64,000 bases of DNA from Lactifluus volemus. Taxonomy: Eukaryota; Basidiomycota; Agaricomycetes; Russulales; Russulaceae. Location of the stretch: contig WTXI01000145.1 in assembly GCA_022376515.1 (NCBI GenBank), positions 1-64,000 of the forward strand, written 5' to 3'. How positions within the stretch are numbered: the stretch's first letter is position 1; the number at the start of each line of letters is the position of its first letter. The notes under the pieces are model-generated. The model did not search any database and was not told the DNA's origin. It saw only the letters and a list, made by a program, of their open reading frames with translations. Positions 22,837 to 34,794 of this stretch are shown here, one piece after another. The translations under genes and the position numbers were made by a program.

Positions 22837-23330
22837 CTAATTAATGTGTGTGAATGTGTGTCCCTTCCAAATCGAGAGAGCAAGCGAAAAAGCCTTTTTC
22901 ATTAAAGTTAAAAGAGAGGCGATCATAACGGAAAGCAATAACGTGAGAGACGGGATCGCGCGGTGCAATGCGCCACTCGATTGTGCGTTTCCCGAGCCCG
23001 TGACGCTCGCGCTCACAGAACCGATCGTGGGAGTCGCCACGCCGCCTGCGTCAACCAAGCTCTGCGCGTTTGACGCAAGTGCGGCAAAGCTGACGGAAGC
23101 CGGATTGGCACGGAACACGCTGTACACGTTCTTCAAGAACGTATCTCGTCAAGGATGACCCAAAATCGCCATTCAGTGTCATTGCGAGGGTCTGCCACCC
23201 GACGAAGGATGGGGACATGCAGACTACAGGAAGGCGGTTGATCACGAGACTTGGGCACAGCCAGCGGATGACCGACGGTGAGTAGCAAGCTCAAGGCGAT
23301 GGAAGGTTGGAGGCATCAAGACGCATGGCT
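22837..23330 (-). pseudogene. P2: heavily deleted aspartic protease remnant
   Basis: Only the C-terminal exon remains (FLKNVYSVFRANPAS through the hydrophobic tail, stop at 22839-22837). Beyond it, at about 23155, the sequence jumps to the distal flank seen beside P1 and P3 (reading INRLPVVCMSP on the minus strand). The central protease, both catalytic Asp motifs and the inverted half are deleted. Confidence 0.75.
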
Positions 23331-23541
23331 TCCAGGGAGAAGATTAACTGAGGTTTCGGGAAGCTAAGGGTAGAGGGGAGGGGTTGGGATCAAAACAGGA
23401 GGGCTGTTCGGAGAAAATAAGAAAAGATGGAAGAAGCAGGACCAGTCTGCGCAGCAGATGAGAGATCAATGACGAGGCGTATCGCCCGCGTCGTCGCCAT
23501 GACAAAGGTCCCGTTCCCACTTCACACTTCTCAACCTTCTT

Positions 23542-24819
23542 ATCGAGTTAGCCCGAGATGGGGGGAGGGGGTCTACCGGGCCAAGTCGCTGCCTGTTGAG
23601 AAAGAATGCTTACCTAATTATTCTAGATCTTCCTAGCCCACCTGGGGCCCCTCCTCCACCTGGCGGGTCCCGTCCCCAACTGTCGATGAGCGATGATAGA
23701 TTCGAGCGTGCAGCCCCGAGTATCGAGCCAAGTGTTGCTGAGACTGCGAGTGAAGGCGACTGGCTTGGCCGCAATTGAGGAGGACGAGGGTGATGGAGAA
23801 GACAATGGGTGCGAACACCAATTGCCTGTTAACCCAATCAGCAAAGATGGGAGTGGTTACATTAGTGAGTATGGCGGGACTGAACTTTCCCTTTCCGACT
23901 GTTGGGGTTTGTGTAGGCGTTGGCAGCAGCATACTGGGATAGCCCAAATGCGCCGAGCCCCGTGAGCACAGGCATCTCAGCGGCGTCTGTGTGTGACCGT
24001 ATCACTCACTGACTTCAGTTACGTTGTAAAGGCAGTCTCAAGGATAGTGTCGCTACCCAGGTTGATGACAGCGAGGGTGTCCGTGATGTGGCGGATGAGA
24101 CCCAGCCTCATGGATGGACAGGCACTGGATAATGTTCACGAGGCATCCCCTGCAACTTCTTTTGCCACTACACAAGCAGCGGATGTTCCCGAGGCTCAGG
24201 ACCCGGCGGCGTCGCTAGGCGAGCTAGGTGGTGGCAACAATGGTATTAGAGGATGTGGGCCAGGGGGTGGTGGCGGCATGAGCCTGCGGGAGGAAGCAAG
24301 CTAGGTGGCGCCATATGGTGGCGGCAGGAAGAGGTGGGGAGCGGCGGGCTGGGCGGCGGGCTGGGTGCAACAACAACAAAACATGTGGGCTAGGTGGCAG
24401 GGAGTGGACTAGGCGGCGGCAACAACAGGAGGAAGGGGTGGCGGGCTGTGCGGCGGCGAGCAGCAGCATGAAGGGGCGGGCCAGGCGGCGGCGGCGGCGG
24501 CGGCAGCAGCAGCAGCAGCAGAAGCGAAAGGAGCCCCCGGCCATGGGAGAGGCAATGAACCAAATGTGGATGTACAACAGGGCTGAATGGCGGCTCGTCT
24601 CAAAGAGCAAATTCGAGGGTTCTTCTATTTCAGGAGGGATGGGCGGGAGGGGGGGCGCACATGAAAGCCTAGTTTGGAAGGCGCTGTGGTGGACAATGCG
24701 TATATCCATTTGGGGGAGGTAGGCGGGCTAGGAGAACAGTTAGGTAAGCATTCTTTACTGGGAAGTTGAAAGGCAGTGAAAAGGGCGACTTGGTCCCCCC
24801 CATCTCGGGCTAACTCGAT
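23542..24819. mobile_element. G1: 1278-bp element with terminal inverted repeats
   Basis: A 24-bp terminal repeat (23542-23565) is matched in reverse complement at 24796-24819. The match continues imperfectly inward for about 90 bp, sharing the 'gaatgcttacctaa' motif. The interior is G-rich, with no coding region identified. It looks like a MITE-like or fold-back element. The right end is lost in the second copy (G2). No target duplication could be defined. Confidence 0.6.
24484..24525 (+). repeat. CGG/CAG trinucleotide microsatellite
   Basis: A (GGC)n tract followed by (AGC)n, present in G1 and absent from the otherwise similar G2. Confidence 0.85.
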
Positions 24820-24832
24820 TAGAACTCTCGTG

Positions 24833-25268
24833 TATACAGGTGACCGTGCTTCCCCTGGGCTGGGACCAAGAGCTTCCGGAAAGCGTTCTCAATATTCGTG
24901 ACGTGGTGGGTTCGACCTTATCGCGTAAGCTATGTTTCCCTTCTTATCGCATCCTAACGTTTCCTCTATTATTATTATCCTCTCTTCTCGCGTTGAGCGA
25001 TCGTCGTCGTCAATGTGTGGCCGGACCCGGTGCGCACGAGCCAATAGCCCTTGGGAACGGGCCATTGGTCTTATTGGAGTACAAGGAGCACGATCCAGGA
25101 GAGCGGCAGCTCTGGGATACGATGGTACGCGAGACGGGCATTGTGCTTGAGTGCGTTGGGAAGCAGGCTGGTGCGGGAGGGCTTCCCGTCGAGATATGGC
25201 TCGGGAAGAAGGCACTTACCCACCTCTTTACTGGGCACACAAAATTGCAGACCGCGCCGAGACCATAG
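24833..25268 (+). pseudogene. M3: methyltransferase 3' remnant
   Basis: Carries the end of the LGWDQELPESVL exon, the intron with GTAAGC, and a last exon whose start (MADVTYNTSS..) is deleted so that 'ttattattat' meets 'cctctcttctcgcg'. The C-terminus through IWLGKKALTHLF is intact. Confidence 0.75.
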
Positions 25269-25399
25269 TCAGACAAACTGCCTCCACACATCTTCTCTCT
25301 ATCATGGAACCCAATTATGAGGTGCTTTTACTCGTAAACTGGGCAGTTTTCAAGAGGTCGTTGAGAACGAGGCACTGATCATGTGACCTTGTTGATCAA

Positions 25400-25580
25400 C
25401 ACCTTGGAAGGATGTTTTCTTTCACACATCCCTTCATCCTTCGTCAAAATCAAAGGTTGACTTCCCACGTGGGAATATGTCGTTGTTTCAGGCTCCAAGA
25501 GAACGCCATACAAGATGTCGGACAGGAAAGCAAGGCGGCGGCAAAACGTCGTGCTACGCTAATTCTAGATGTAAAGAAAT
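25400..25580 (+). repeat. B4 module fragment (short form)
   Basis: Short form as in unit 1, with the same 'gaaagcaaggcggcggcaaaac' deletion as at 10195, so the two units share ancestry. Confidence 0.6.
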
Positions 25581-26052
25581 GAAAAACAGCGTGTTTCTCA
25601 CGCCTGCCTGTCGGAGTTTACAATCCGACAATACCGCCGATTGGAGATGGCGTGCGACGTAACGTGACTGCCACGTTAGGGTCAAGGTACGACTAAACCG
25701 ACTATCCCCTGACGCTATCTTGCCGCTTTACACCACAACCTCCCACCATGAGCTTTCGATTAAAACATCATTTAATTCGTACAGTTTCACATGAAATCCG
25801 TACTCCAAGCGCAAACGCGCGTCGCGCCGGCCAGTAAGTACTAAGTAGTCCATGCGTCGTTCGTGCCAGGAATCGGATCTTTCGCTACCACGTCCTGTCA
25901 GCGACCTGTCAATTGTGTATCCCCAAGTTGATCATGAGGCTCTCGCTCTCTCCACCACCAGGCACTATCGAGTCTCGAAATGTGTTCCGAATCATTTGCG
26001 CCAGTGTCTCAAACTTTAATCATTCTGCGTACCGTTTGAAATTGCCTGGAGC

Positions 26053-26066
26053 TATAAGTATATAAG
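26053..26066 (+). promoter_or_regulatory. Doubled TATA box of knottin A5
   Basis: TATAAG is duplicated (26053 and 26061) by an 8-bp tandem repeat. The inner copy keeps the 84-bp distance to the ATG. Confidence 0.7.
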
Positions 26067-26144
26067 TAGAGGACGACGGAAGAAGAGGAGGGGCAGGATT
26101 ACTCACCATCGATTTGATTTGCTCTTGAAACAAACACAACCACC

Positions 26145-26388
26145 ATGCGCTTCTCCGTCTTCACTCTCCTCATTATGCTTCCTGCTGCAGCCTATGCAGC
26201 TGTATGTCCCCAACAACTTTCGATTGAACCCGAAAAATGCGGTGAACTCGGCGAACTCTGCGACAAAGAATTTCCGTGCTGTGACGGTTTGGAGTGCGTG
26301 TGGGTTGGCTTTGTTAAAGTATGTGCTATCATGATTCCCTCAGTCTTATGATGAACACTGAAATTGAACACAGAAATGTGAATTTTGA
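26145..26388 (+). CDS. A5: secreted knottin-like protein (62 aa)
   Basis: Exon 1 is 26145-26318, the intron 26319-26373 (55 nt) and exon 2 26374-26388, giving KCEF and the stop. It has one extra Lys before the second Cys (IEPEKC), so the first spacing is x10. Otherwise it is close to A4. Confidence 0.8.
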
Positions 26389-26689
26389 CATCGAATTAGC
26401 AAGGCGTGTGCGGGAACGTTCAAGAACTGGCTGTGATGAATTTGAGGCGTGGTGCTCTTGTCGAGTGGAATTGCAGGCGTCCATGACGAGCATGAGAGTG
26501 TGTTGGAGGGAGTTGGGTCATCGCTCTTGTGTATATAAAGTTTGTTGAATACAGTTTGAACAAAATCAAACTGCTACCTTTTGTAGTGTGGAGACGTTCA
26601 ATTTGTCGAGCATGAGGGTGGTTGCTTTCGTAACAAATCTCTAGTAAGGGGGCAAGAACCGATGACAGCCTCGTGTACTGGCGCACATT

Positions 26690-27600
26690 AGGTTTATATA
26701 CTACTTTCTATCCACCAAGTTGTTTTTCTATCACACTCAACTCCCAGAAACGACTACCAATTTAATGACCAGATGGTCGACTCACAGCGAAGTCAGACAA
26801 TTATGTCGCAACCTCCCTTGCAATACACATTAAGGGAAATTGCATCAACGGGGCCCCACAAAACGCCTTCAGACTACGCATGAAAACCGAATTCCGTGGG
26901 ACATCACGAAAAAAAAGAAGACTGGCCCGCCAATCGTGCAACTGTCAGAAAAAAAAAACCGGAGGTATGGGTACAGTTACATGACCACAACCAAGCTACT
27001 TCTACACGACACGTTGCAGTTCTGCATCAGTGGAGCAGAGAACTTTGGTGTCACATGTGCAACACCAGCCAAAGGTAGCAGCAGGAAGGACGATACAGGG
27101 AAGGAATGTCATCGAGTCGACCGAGCGTAGGGGAAAATGGAAAGGAAGCACGTGAAACAGCCACCACCACGTGAAAGGAGAAACGAACGCGGACGGCCAC
27201 ACCAACAACCACAGGGACAGGGTTTGTTGGTCTTCACATTATTCATAATCTTCAAACTTGTCGGAGTATAGTCAGGAACCAGCGTCATCGCCATGTTGAT
27301 GCAGGATACTACATAGTACTATCCCTGGTTTTAACAAGGGCGCTGGTGCACAACAGACGCTTACATAACGACCCGAAAGCAAGACGGCACCGCATGGGTG
27401 TCAAGAGTAAGTTGTCGCCTTGGTGCACATTCCGCGTCGAGGGGCTTCAAGCGGTCGATAAAAACTCGAAGAGTAGCGAAGATTGTCCAAGTTCCAATCT
27501 TCATTTATACCGGATGTACTACTCTCGCCACACGATCAGACAGACCGTTGAAAGTATGGTGTTAGTAGTAGTATCGGACAGAAGTGGATAAAACACTTGG
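26690..27600 (+). repeat. C4 module
   Basis: The ATG at 26765 opens only a 22-codon frame (MTRWSTHSEV..). A-runs at 26910 and 26950 vary from other copies. The tail differs from C1-C3 and matches C6. Confidence 0.55.
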
Positions 27601-27715
27601 GTAACCCGTAGACTCGGAGACCGAAAACGCAGTGCTATCAGTTCCATAGGTTGGCAGTCACAGTGGACAAGGACAGTGAGTATGAACGGTGCGGAAGGGG
27701 ATGAGGGCGCGCGGC

Positions 27716-28080
27716 AAGCATTGACTAGGATCCGTGACTTTTCTCACACGCACCCCACGTAGAATGCAAAAAAAAAGGGACAGGGTGGTAAAAATTTCGG
27801 CCAATGCATCTCAATTGCCGAATTCGCCAGTGGCGGGATGGGAGCGGCTCGGTTTCATCCAGTGAAATGAGGAGGGAGGGAACAGCCACTACCAGCAAAT
27901 AATGGGAAGATTGTTTGTTGACATCTGATTCCAGGGATCGCTGGAGCCATTGCGACGCAAGGGTAGCGGACAACAAGCAAGGTAACAATCTCAGGACAAG
28001 AGACAAAGTTTAGAGATGACATTTGTAAGGTCACTGGCAGACTTGAGCGAACATTTCTGCCTGGCCGCAATTCTCACTCA
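27716..28080. repeat. D1 repeat, unoccupied site of the 2934-bp element
   Basis: Matches 45713-46080 closely and a reversed copy at about 58380-58735. An open minus-strand frame reads SLLISLDETEPLPSRHW.., not recognised. The junction 'cggcaagcattgac' here is the empty site for the element at 42779. Confidence 0.7.
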
Positions 28081-28760
28081 ATCACCACGTAATTTAGCCT
28101 ACAGTATCTAGTACCATGTATGACCATATTCCACGTTTTTTTGGTAGAAATCGTAGTGAGTAAAGAAATGAAAAACTGCGTGTTTGTCATGCCTGCCTGT
28201 CGGAGTTTACAATCTGACAAACGCTGATCGGAGTCTAAAATATGGCGTGGGACGTAACGTGACTGCCAAGTTAGTGTCAAAGTACGATAGCACGTCAACT
28301 TCCCCGCCAACCCATGACACTATCTTGCCGCTTTACATCACAACCTCCCACCGTGAGCTTTTGGTTTAAACCTTGGTTTAAACATCATTTAATTCGTACA
28401 ATTTCACATGAAATCCATACCCCAAGCACAAACGCGCGTCACGTTGGCCAGTAAGTAGTCCATGCATCGTTCGTGCCAGGAATCGGATCTTTCGCCACCG
28501 CCCTGTGCGTCCTGTTAATTGTGTCTCCCCGAGTTGATCATGAGGCTCTCGCTCTCTCCGCCACCAGGCACTAAGTCTCGAAATGTGTTCGGAATCGTTT
28601 CCGGGTGAATACGCCATTGTCTCAAACTTTAATCATTCGGGGTATCATATGAAATGAACGTGAATCGGCCTGGAGCTATAAGAAGAGGATGACAGACAAA
28701 GTGGAGGGGCAGCATTACTCACCACCAATTCGATTTGCTCTTGAAACAAACACAACAACC

Positions 28761-28998
28761 ATGCGCTTCTCCGTCCTCACTCTCCTCATTGTGCTTCCTG
28801 CTGCTGCCTATGCAGCTGTATGTCCCCAGCAGCTTTCGATTCAATCTGTATGCGGTGAACGCGGCGATTCCTGCGACCCTAAACATCCGTGCTGTGGCCG
28901 TTTCCTGTGCACGTGGAATGGCTTTTTTTATGTATGTGCCATTGCGTACTTTCCTTCCATCTTATGAACTCCGAAATTGAACACAGGAGTGTAGTTGA
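28761..28998 (+). CDS. A6: secreted knottin-like protein (60 aa)
   Basis: Exon 1 is 28761-28931, the intron 28932-28986 (55 nt, with a different deletion from A4/A5) and exon 2 28987-28998, giving ECS and the stop. The mature loops are GERGDS, DPKHP and GRFL. The TATA box is at 28677. It is followed directly by M4, an arrangement duplicated as A9-M6. Confidence 0.8.
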
Positions 28999-29439
28999 GA
29001 GGTTGGACATCGAATCAGCAAGGTGTGTGCGGGAACGTTCAAGAATTGGCTGTGATGAATTTGAGGCGTGGTGCTCTTGTCGAGTGGAATGGCAGGCGTC
29101 CCTCTATTAATGACGAGCATGAAAGTATGTTGGAGGGAGTTGGGCTATCGCTCTTCTGTATGGAAATAGAGTTTGTTGAATACAGTTTGAACAAAATCAA
29201 ACTGCTACCTCTTGTAGTGTGGAGAAGTGTTCAATTTGTCGAGCATGGTTTAGTTTCGTAACAAATCTCTAGTAAGGGGGAAAGAACCGATGCCAGCCTC
29301 GTTTACTGGCGCACAGACATGCACAGAAGCGTACGTAGCACATGAGCCGACATTGGTCTCGGTATTGCAGAGGAGCTTGATTGAGAATTTTGAGGCACAA
29401 CGCGAGTACTCAGCTACCCCTTGCCATCGCGAAACTCGT

Positions 29440-30497
29440 GCCAGTGATGCAAGTCAAAGAAACAATCTCCTTTGATCTTGACGAGGTGACCGGATCCACG
29501 GGCCAGCGCGTGCTCGTGCTTTTGTGTTCTCTCTGAGCAAAAGGACTAATGGGACATAGCACCATAGAAATTGTGGGACAGCGGAATAGGTCTGAGTGCA
29601 TGGCTTGTTCGTCTTTTGGTCACGACCGACCATGCTGCTGCTGCTGCTACGGTATCGGCATCCGAATCCGAATCCGACTCGCAGTCTGCTAGTGGTGATC
29701 TTGGACCTAGAATCGTGGTTGGTTCGGGAGCTCAGAGAGAGGTTGGCCTTGCACGAGGAATGTCGCATTATCGAATTAGGTGCGCCTTTTCCTGTTCATT
29801 CCTCGTTTCCTAACTTTCCTTCTGTCAGGTCCCCAGCTCACGTACTGTACATGGTAGGTGCTGGGACTGGGATAGTCTCGATAGTCCTTCCCGCGCTGCG
29901 CTCGACTAATCTTGCCTCTGCAGCACATGATATCCTTATACTCTCCACAGACCTTCGTGAGTCTCTTCCTTCCCGATCCAAATCTTCTTCAACCAGCATC
30001 ATTGCAATCATTTTTGGTAGCGTCTTCGATGGAGCTTATGAGCTACAATATACATGCAAACACACTTTATTGCCCCCCAACCGTGCTCCCCCTGGACTGG
30101 GACCAAGAGATTCCGGAAAGCGTTCTCAATGTTCGTGAACGTGGTGGTGGGTTCGACCTTATCGCGTAAGCTATGATTCCCTTCTTATTGCTTTCCAGCC
30201 CTGCTCCGGACACTCACCTCTCTTCTCGCGTTGAGCGATCATCGTCGTCAACGCGTGGCCAGACCCGGTACGCACGAGCCAATTGACGGGCCACTGGTCT
30301 TATTGGCGTACAAGGAACGCGATCCAGGAGAGAGGCAGCTGTGGGATATGATGGTGTGCGAGACAGGCGTTGTGCTCGAGTGCGTTGGGAAGCAGGCTGG
30401 TGCGGGAGGGCTTCTCGTCGAGATATGGCTCGGGAAGAAGGCACTTACCCACCTCTTTACTGGGCACGCAAAATTTCAGACTGCGCTGAGACCATAG
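29440..30497 (+). pseudogene. M4: 5'-truncated methyltransferase with frame break
   Basis: Joined to knottin 3' flank at the same point as M2 and M6. The frame is open through WDSGIGLSAWLVRLLVTTDH.., then a tandem GGTT duplication at 29717-29724 shifts it before the RERLALHEECRIIEL exon end. The short MADVTYNTSS start of the last exon is deleted near 30190. Confidence 0.75.
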
Positions 30498-30599
30498 TCG
30501 GACAAACTGCTCGGCACATCTTCTCTTTGTCATGGAACCCAATCATCAGGTGCTTTCACTCGTAAACTGGCCAGTTTTCAAAAGGTCGGGGCACTGATC

Positions 30600-31587
30600 A
30601 TGTGACTCGGACATTGTTAATCAACAACGCGCACACCCTTGGAACGTTTTTTACGATGTTTTCTTTCACACATCCCTTCATCCTTCGTCAAAATCAAGGA
30701 AGACTTCCCTCGCGGGAATATGCCGTTATTTCAGGCTCCAAGAGAACGACATACAAGATGTCGGACAAGAAAGCAAGGGTTGCCGAGCCGAAACGTCGTG
30801 CTGCGCTAATTCTAGGTACGGCCCTATCTTCTGGGCGTTTTTTTTCATCTTATATTTCTAGATCTGCCAGTGAGTGCCACCGACTGAGCCAACGTTGAAC
30901 CAAAGACTGTGATAGTCCAAGCTCTGACATCATCGCCGAGTCGTGGAAGCTAGTACAAAAGGAATTGAAGGTTTAATGGCAGCTGGTACGGCAGCCATTA
31001 AGTGTTGTGAGTCTTTGTGAAGTTACCTTTCCTACCACATTCAAATTTGATAATCTTCCCTCATTGTTTTCATAGGTTCACCCTCGCGTAGAACGTTTGC
31101 ATACCCGACTACTTGAGGACAAGAAGATGCGCATAAGGGATTGCAGATTCAACTAGCTCTGAAGAGTCTCACCGAAGTGGATTGTTGCCTTGTCCACTCC
31201 CCTTTGCCATCCGTTACTCGGACAGAGCGCTTTCAACAAATATTTTCTTGTCATCGGATCCAGTCTTCAGATGCTTGGGTTTGTAACTGAACTGTTTTCG
31301 AGTTATGATCTACAGAGCGATGAAGCCCACCAACAAGTAGATTTATTATTATTAAATTGCTTGTCATCCTGATTCGCCGAGTTTGACGGACTTACAGGAC
31401 CTGGTGGGCGAAGTCAACCTCCCCGAGTTCCTCAGGCACGAAAGTGGGAGAGTAGGACGATGCTCACAATAAAAGAGGCAGGTAATATCACATTGGCAGT
31501 GGAACGTATAACAAAGTGAATAAAAACTGTAAGCTCAGCCCTTGTATGAGCACATGGCGGTATAGCGAACAACTGCGACGTCTTGAA
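30600..31587 (+). pseudogene. B5: long copy of module B
   Basis: Contains MSDKKARVAEPKRRAALIL at 30757, the intron ending TTTCTAG near 30861, and the later block reading SLTEVDCCLVHSPLPSVTRTERF (about 31165-31235). Frames are broken between the blocks. It ends where the Helitron enters. Confidence 0.45.
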
Positions 31588-33063
31588 TCTATTATATTAA
31601 AAGAGGGCTGTTGCCGGGCTGTGATTGGTCGACAGCAGGCGGCAGGCTGAAGACGTTTCAGTCAGCTGATTGAGGCAGGCGGCACCAGTCCATAGTCCAT
31701 ACTATCATTGGTGTGTAATGACTAGGATGTTGTAGGTCACCACTGACATCCACGACGATGCAGAACGCCAGAACTCAATCCTTGACGAGACAGTTCGTTC
31801 ATTTTCTCTGTTTTAGTTTTCGATAACTTACAATATCTGGTACAACCCAGACAAACACTTTCAGCTCCGTCACGTCCGAGCACTCTTCCTCTGCTGAGCT
31901 CTCACCCCCTCTTTCCTCTTCGTATGTTCCGTCTCAAAAACACAGGTGGGGATGTGCAATTGGGGATGGCATCTCACGCGCGACCAGGACAACTTTCGTT
32001 GCTCTCTGTGTGCTTTCTCTCTCCCCCTGTCTACGTGTGCTGTCTCAAAAGGGCAGTTGGGGAAGCGCTTTCTTGCGGATGACGACACTGATGGCAGACT
32101 TTGGTCACCTCAACTGCCTCATTTGGTTGCTCCTCACTTGGCCCCTTCCTCCTGTGCGTTGGATTTCCTCTCTGCTGTATGTCTCCACTCAACTTCTTCA
32201 GTTGACACAGTGTCTTGCATGCGATGACTCCAGATTGTCGCCGGGCTGTGATTGGTCGACAGCAGGCAGAAGGCTGAAGACAGTTCAGTCAGCTAATTGA
32301 GGCAGGCGGCACCACTGGCAGTCAACCGTCACTGAATGCCCCTTACGCGACTCTGATTGGTTGGCGGTCGACCGACGACCGTGAGCAGGCACCATAAGCG
32401 CTCGACCGAAGACAGCTTTTTGCCAATGCGGGCCGCAGCCGCTGTCAGGCTGCTCTCATTGGTCAGCGTGGGGTCGTGCACCTGACCGGTCACGATCCGC
32501 AGACTCTGGCCAGGGCTGGGGTCCGATAATTGCCCCTGTCATTCGCAGCGTGCTCAACCCAGACCGTCGTGCATCTCCAGGCAGGTGGGTGCATACCCAC
32601 GATCACATAGCCATACGGACGATGTGTGCAAGCTGTTCTTGCACGGTGCACACCACTCACGCTTCACCTTTCACCTCACCGGTGTGGTAATACTACGTCG
32701 ACTAAACCACCGACAACCGCACCACCCTCTGCCAACAGTACCACCTCATCCCCTTCTGTGCCAACTTTGGATAAGGGTGCTCGGTCGAGCCCTGCAGGAA
32801 GCGTTAGTAGTAGCGACCTGAGTATGAGTGTATTGACAGCACGCTTGGAGAATGAGAGGCTGTGACCGCCCGTGCACATTCAAGCATCTCCTCCAAGCAA
32901 TGTCGATGCGACCATTTCAAAAGATTTCGTCATCGAACGACATGTTCCACCCCTCTCAAGTGGTGGTGTCAGTGAGCTTGCACAGACCGCGAGGTTCTGG
33001 GCTGTAGCCCGACGCTGGGCAGACCCAAAAAAAGGCCCCGTGCGAAGCACGGGTCCACGCTAG
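31588..33063 (+). mobile_element. Non-autonomous Helitron (1476 bp)
   Basis: Starts TCTATTATATTAAAAG and ends CACGCTAG, inserted between A and T (5' flank ..cttgaa, 3' flank ttaggtat..) with no target duplication. The empty site 'cttgaattaggtat' is seen at 62451 and, slightly varied, at 17355. A 7-bp perfect hairpin CCCGTGC-GAA-GCACGGG (33037-33053) lies six bases before the terminal CTAG. These are the standard Helitron ends. No Rep/helicase is encoded. An internal repeat of about 75 bp (31611 and 32237) and a frame reading SSDLSMSVLTARLENERL (32800-32865) may be captured host sequence. Confidence 0.9.
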
Positions 33064-33429
33064 TTAGGTATAAACCATCAGGTTTGCATCATGACCCTCA
33101 CACATGATTCGACACATTCGGTCTAGCGGTGTTCATCTACACATGTGCAACAATAATCGCATGAACCTGAGATTAACCTCTTCGAGCCTACTAACGGGGT
33201 GCCCTCTCTGATCACCCCCCCCTTTCTGATCAGTCCAATTTTCTCGCCCAACTCTTGCTCAATCACCACATAATTTAGCCCACAGTATCTAGTACCATGT
33301 ATGACCATATTCCATGTTTTTTTGGTAGAAATCGTAGTGTGTAAAATGAAATGAAAAACAGTGTGTTTGTCACGCCTGCCTGTTGGAGTTTACAATCTGA
33401 CAGAACACTGAGAGCAGTTGATCGGAGTC

Positions 33430-33943
33430 TAAAATATGGCGTGTGGCGTAACGTGACTCGTTAGTGTCAACGATTAACCGATTTAGCAAGTCAGCTTCCC
33501 CGCCAACATCACCCATGACGCTATCTTGCCGCTTTGCGCCACAACTTCCCACCGTAAGCTTTTGGTTTAAACATCATTTAATTCATACAGTTTAACATGA
33601 AATCTGTACTCTAACGCAAATGCGCATCGCGCGGGCCAACAAGTAGTCCGTGCGTCGTTCGTGCCAGGAATCGGATCTTTCGCTACCGTCCTGTCAGCGG
33701 CCTGTCAATTGTGTATCCCCGAGTTGATCATGAGGCTCTCGCTCTCTCCACCAGGCACTATTGAGTCTCGAACGTGTTCCGAATCGTTTCCGGGTGAATG
33801 CGCCAGTGTCTCAAACATTACAGTAATCATTCTGCGTACCGTTTGAAATTGCCTGGAGCTATAAGAAGAGGACGACGGACGAAGAGGAGGGGCAGCATTA
33901 CTCGCCATCGATTCGATTTGCTCTTGAAACAAACACAACCACC
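33430..33943 (+). promoter_or_regulatory. Knottin upstream region, unit 7
   Basis: Representative of the roughly 500-bp region kept before most A copies. It has 'cgctatcttgccgcttt', 'gtttaaacatcatttaattc', 'gtgccaggaatcggatcttt', 'gaatcgtttccgggtgaatgcgcc' and TATAAG at 33860. Such conservation beside divergent coding sequence suggests shared expression control, though recent duplication also explains part of it. Confidence 0.5.
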
Positions 33944-34230
33944 ATGCGATTCTCCGCCCTCACTCTCCTCATTGTGCTTCCTGCTGCAGCCTATGCAGCT
34001 GTATGTCCCCCACAGTTTTCGATTCAATCCCGATGCGGTGATTTCGGCGATTTCTGCTACAATGAACGTCCGTGCTGTCCGGGTTGGGAGTGCGAGCAGT
34101 ATGTATGTGCCATTGCGTACTATCATGATTCCCTCAGTCTTATGATGAACACTGAAATTGAACACAGAAATGTGTTGTTGGAAATTGGATCAGCAAGGCG
34201 TGTGCAGGAACTTTCAAGAACTGGCTGTGA
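33944..34230 (+). CDS. A7: secreted knottin-like protein with C-terminal extension (73 aa)
   Basis: Exon 1 is 33944-34102, the intron 34103-34167 (65 nt) and exon 2 34168-34230. The final knot Cys follows after only four residues (EQYK). A base change of the usual TGA to TGG lets exon 2 read on for 16 more codons, adding another Cys (SKACAG) before the stop. It is the most divergent mature sequence (YNERP, PGWE). Confidence 0.72.
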
Positions 34231-34794
34231 TGGAGTTACGTGGTGCTCTTGTCGAGTGGAATGGCAGGCGTCCCTCTATTGCGACGCGCATGAGAGTGGG
34301 TTAGAGGGAGTTGGACCATCGCTCTTCTGTATGGAAATAAAATTTGTTGAATACAGTTTGAAGAAAATCAAACTGCTACCTCTTGTAGTGTGGAGAAGTG
34401 TTCAATTTGTCGAGCATGGTTTCGTAACAAATCTCTAGTAAGGGGGAAAGAATCGATGCCAGCCTCGTTTACTGGCGCACAGACATGCACTACAGAAGCG
34501 TACGTAGCACATGAGCCGACATTGGTCTCGGTATTGCAGAGGAGAGCTTGACTGGGAATTATGAGACACAACGCGAGTACTACCCCTTGCCATCGAGAGA
34601 CTCGTGCCAGTGAGTAGAATTAGCACTCAGCCAAGTTTGAACATGCGCAGCCGTCAGACTCGAGTGAGACAGTCATGAATCCCATTTCAAATTTGTCCCC
34701 TGTCACATGACAAATTGAATGGGATTGACAAACATGTGGTCTGACGATGCACCCCTTCAACACAGTATTTCATGATACGATATGTGCGCAGGTG

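Noticed and set aside
34677..34727. Short imperfect inverted repeat in the A7 3' region
   Set aside because: The arms are interrupted and no target duplication or second copy was seen; not enough to call an element.
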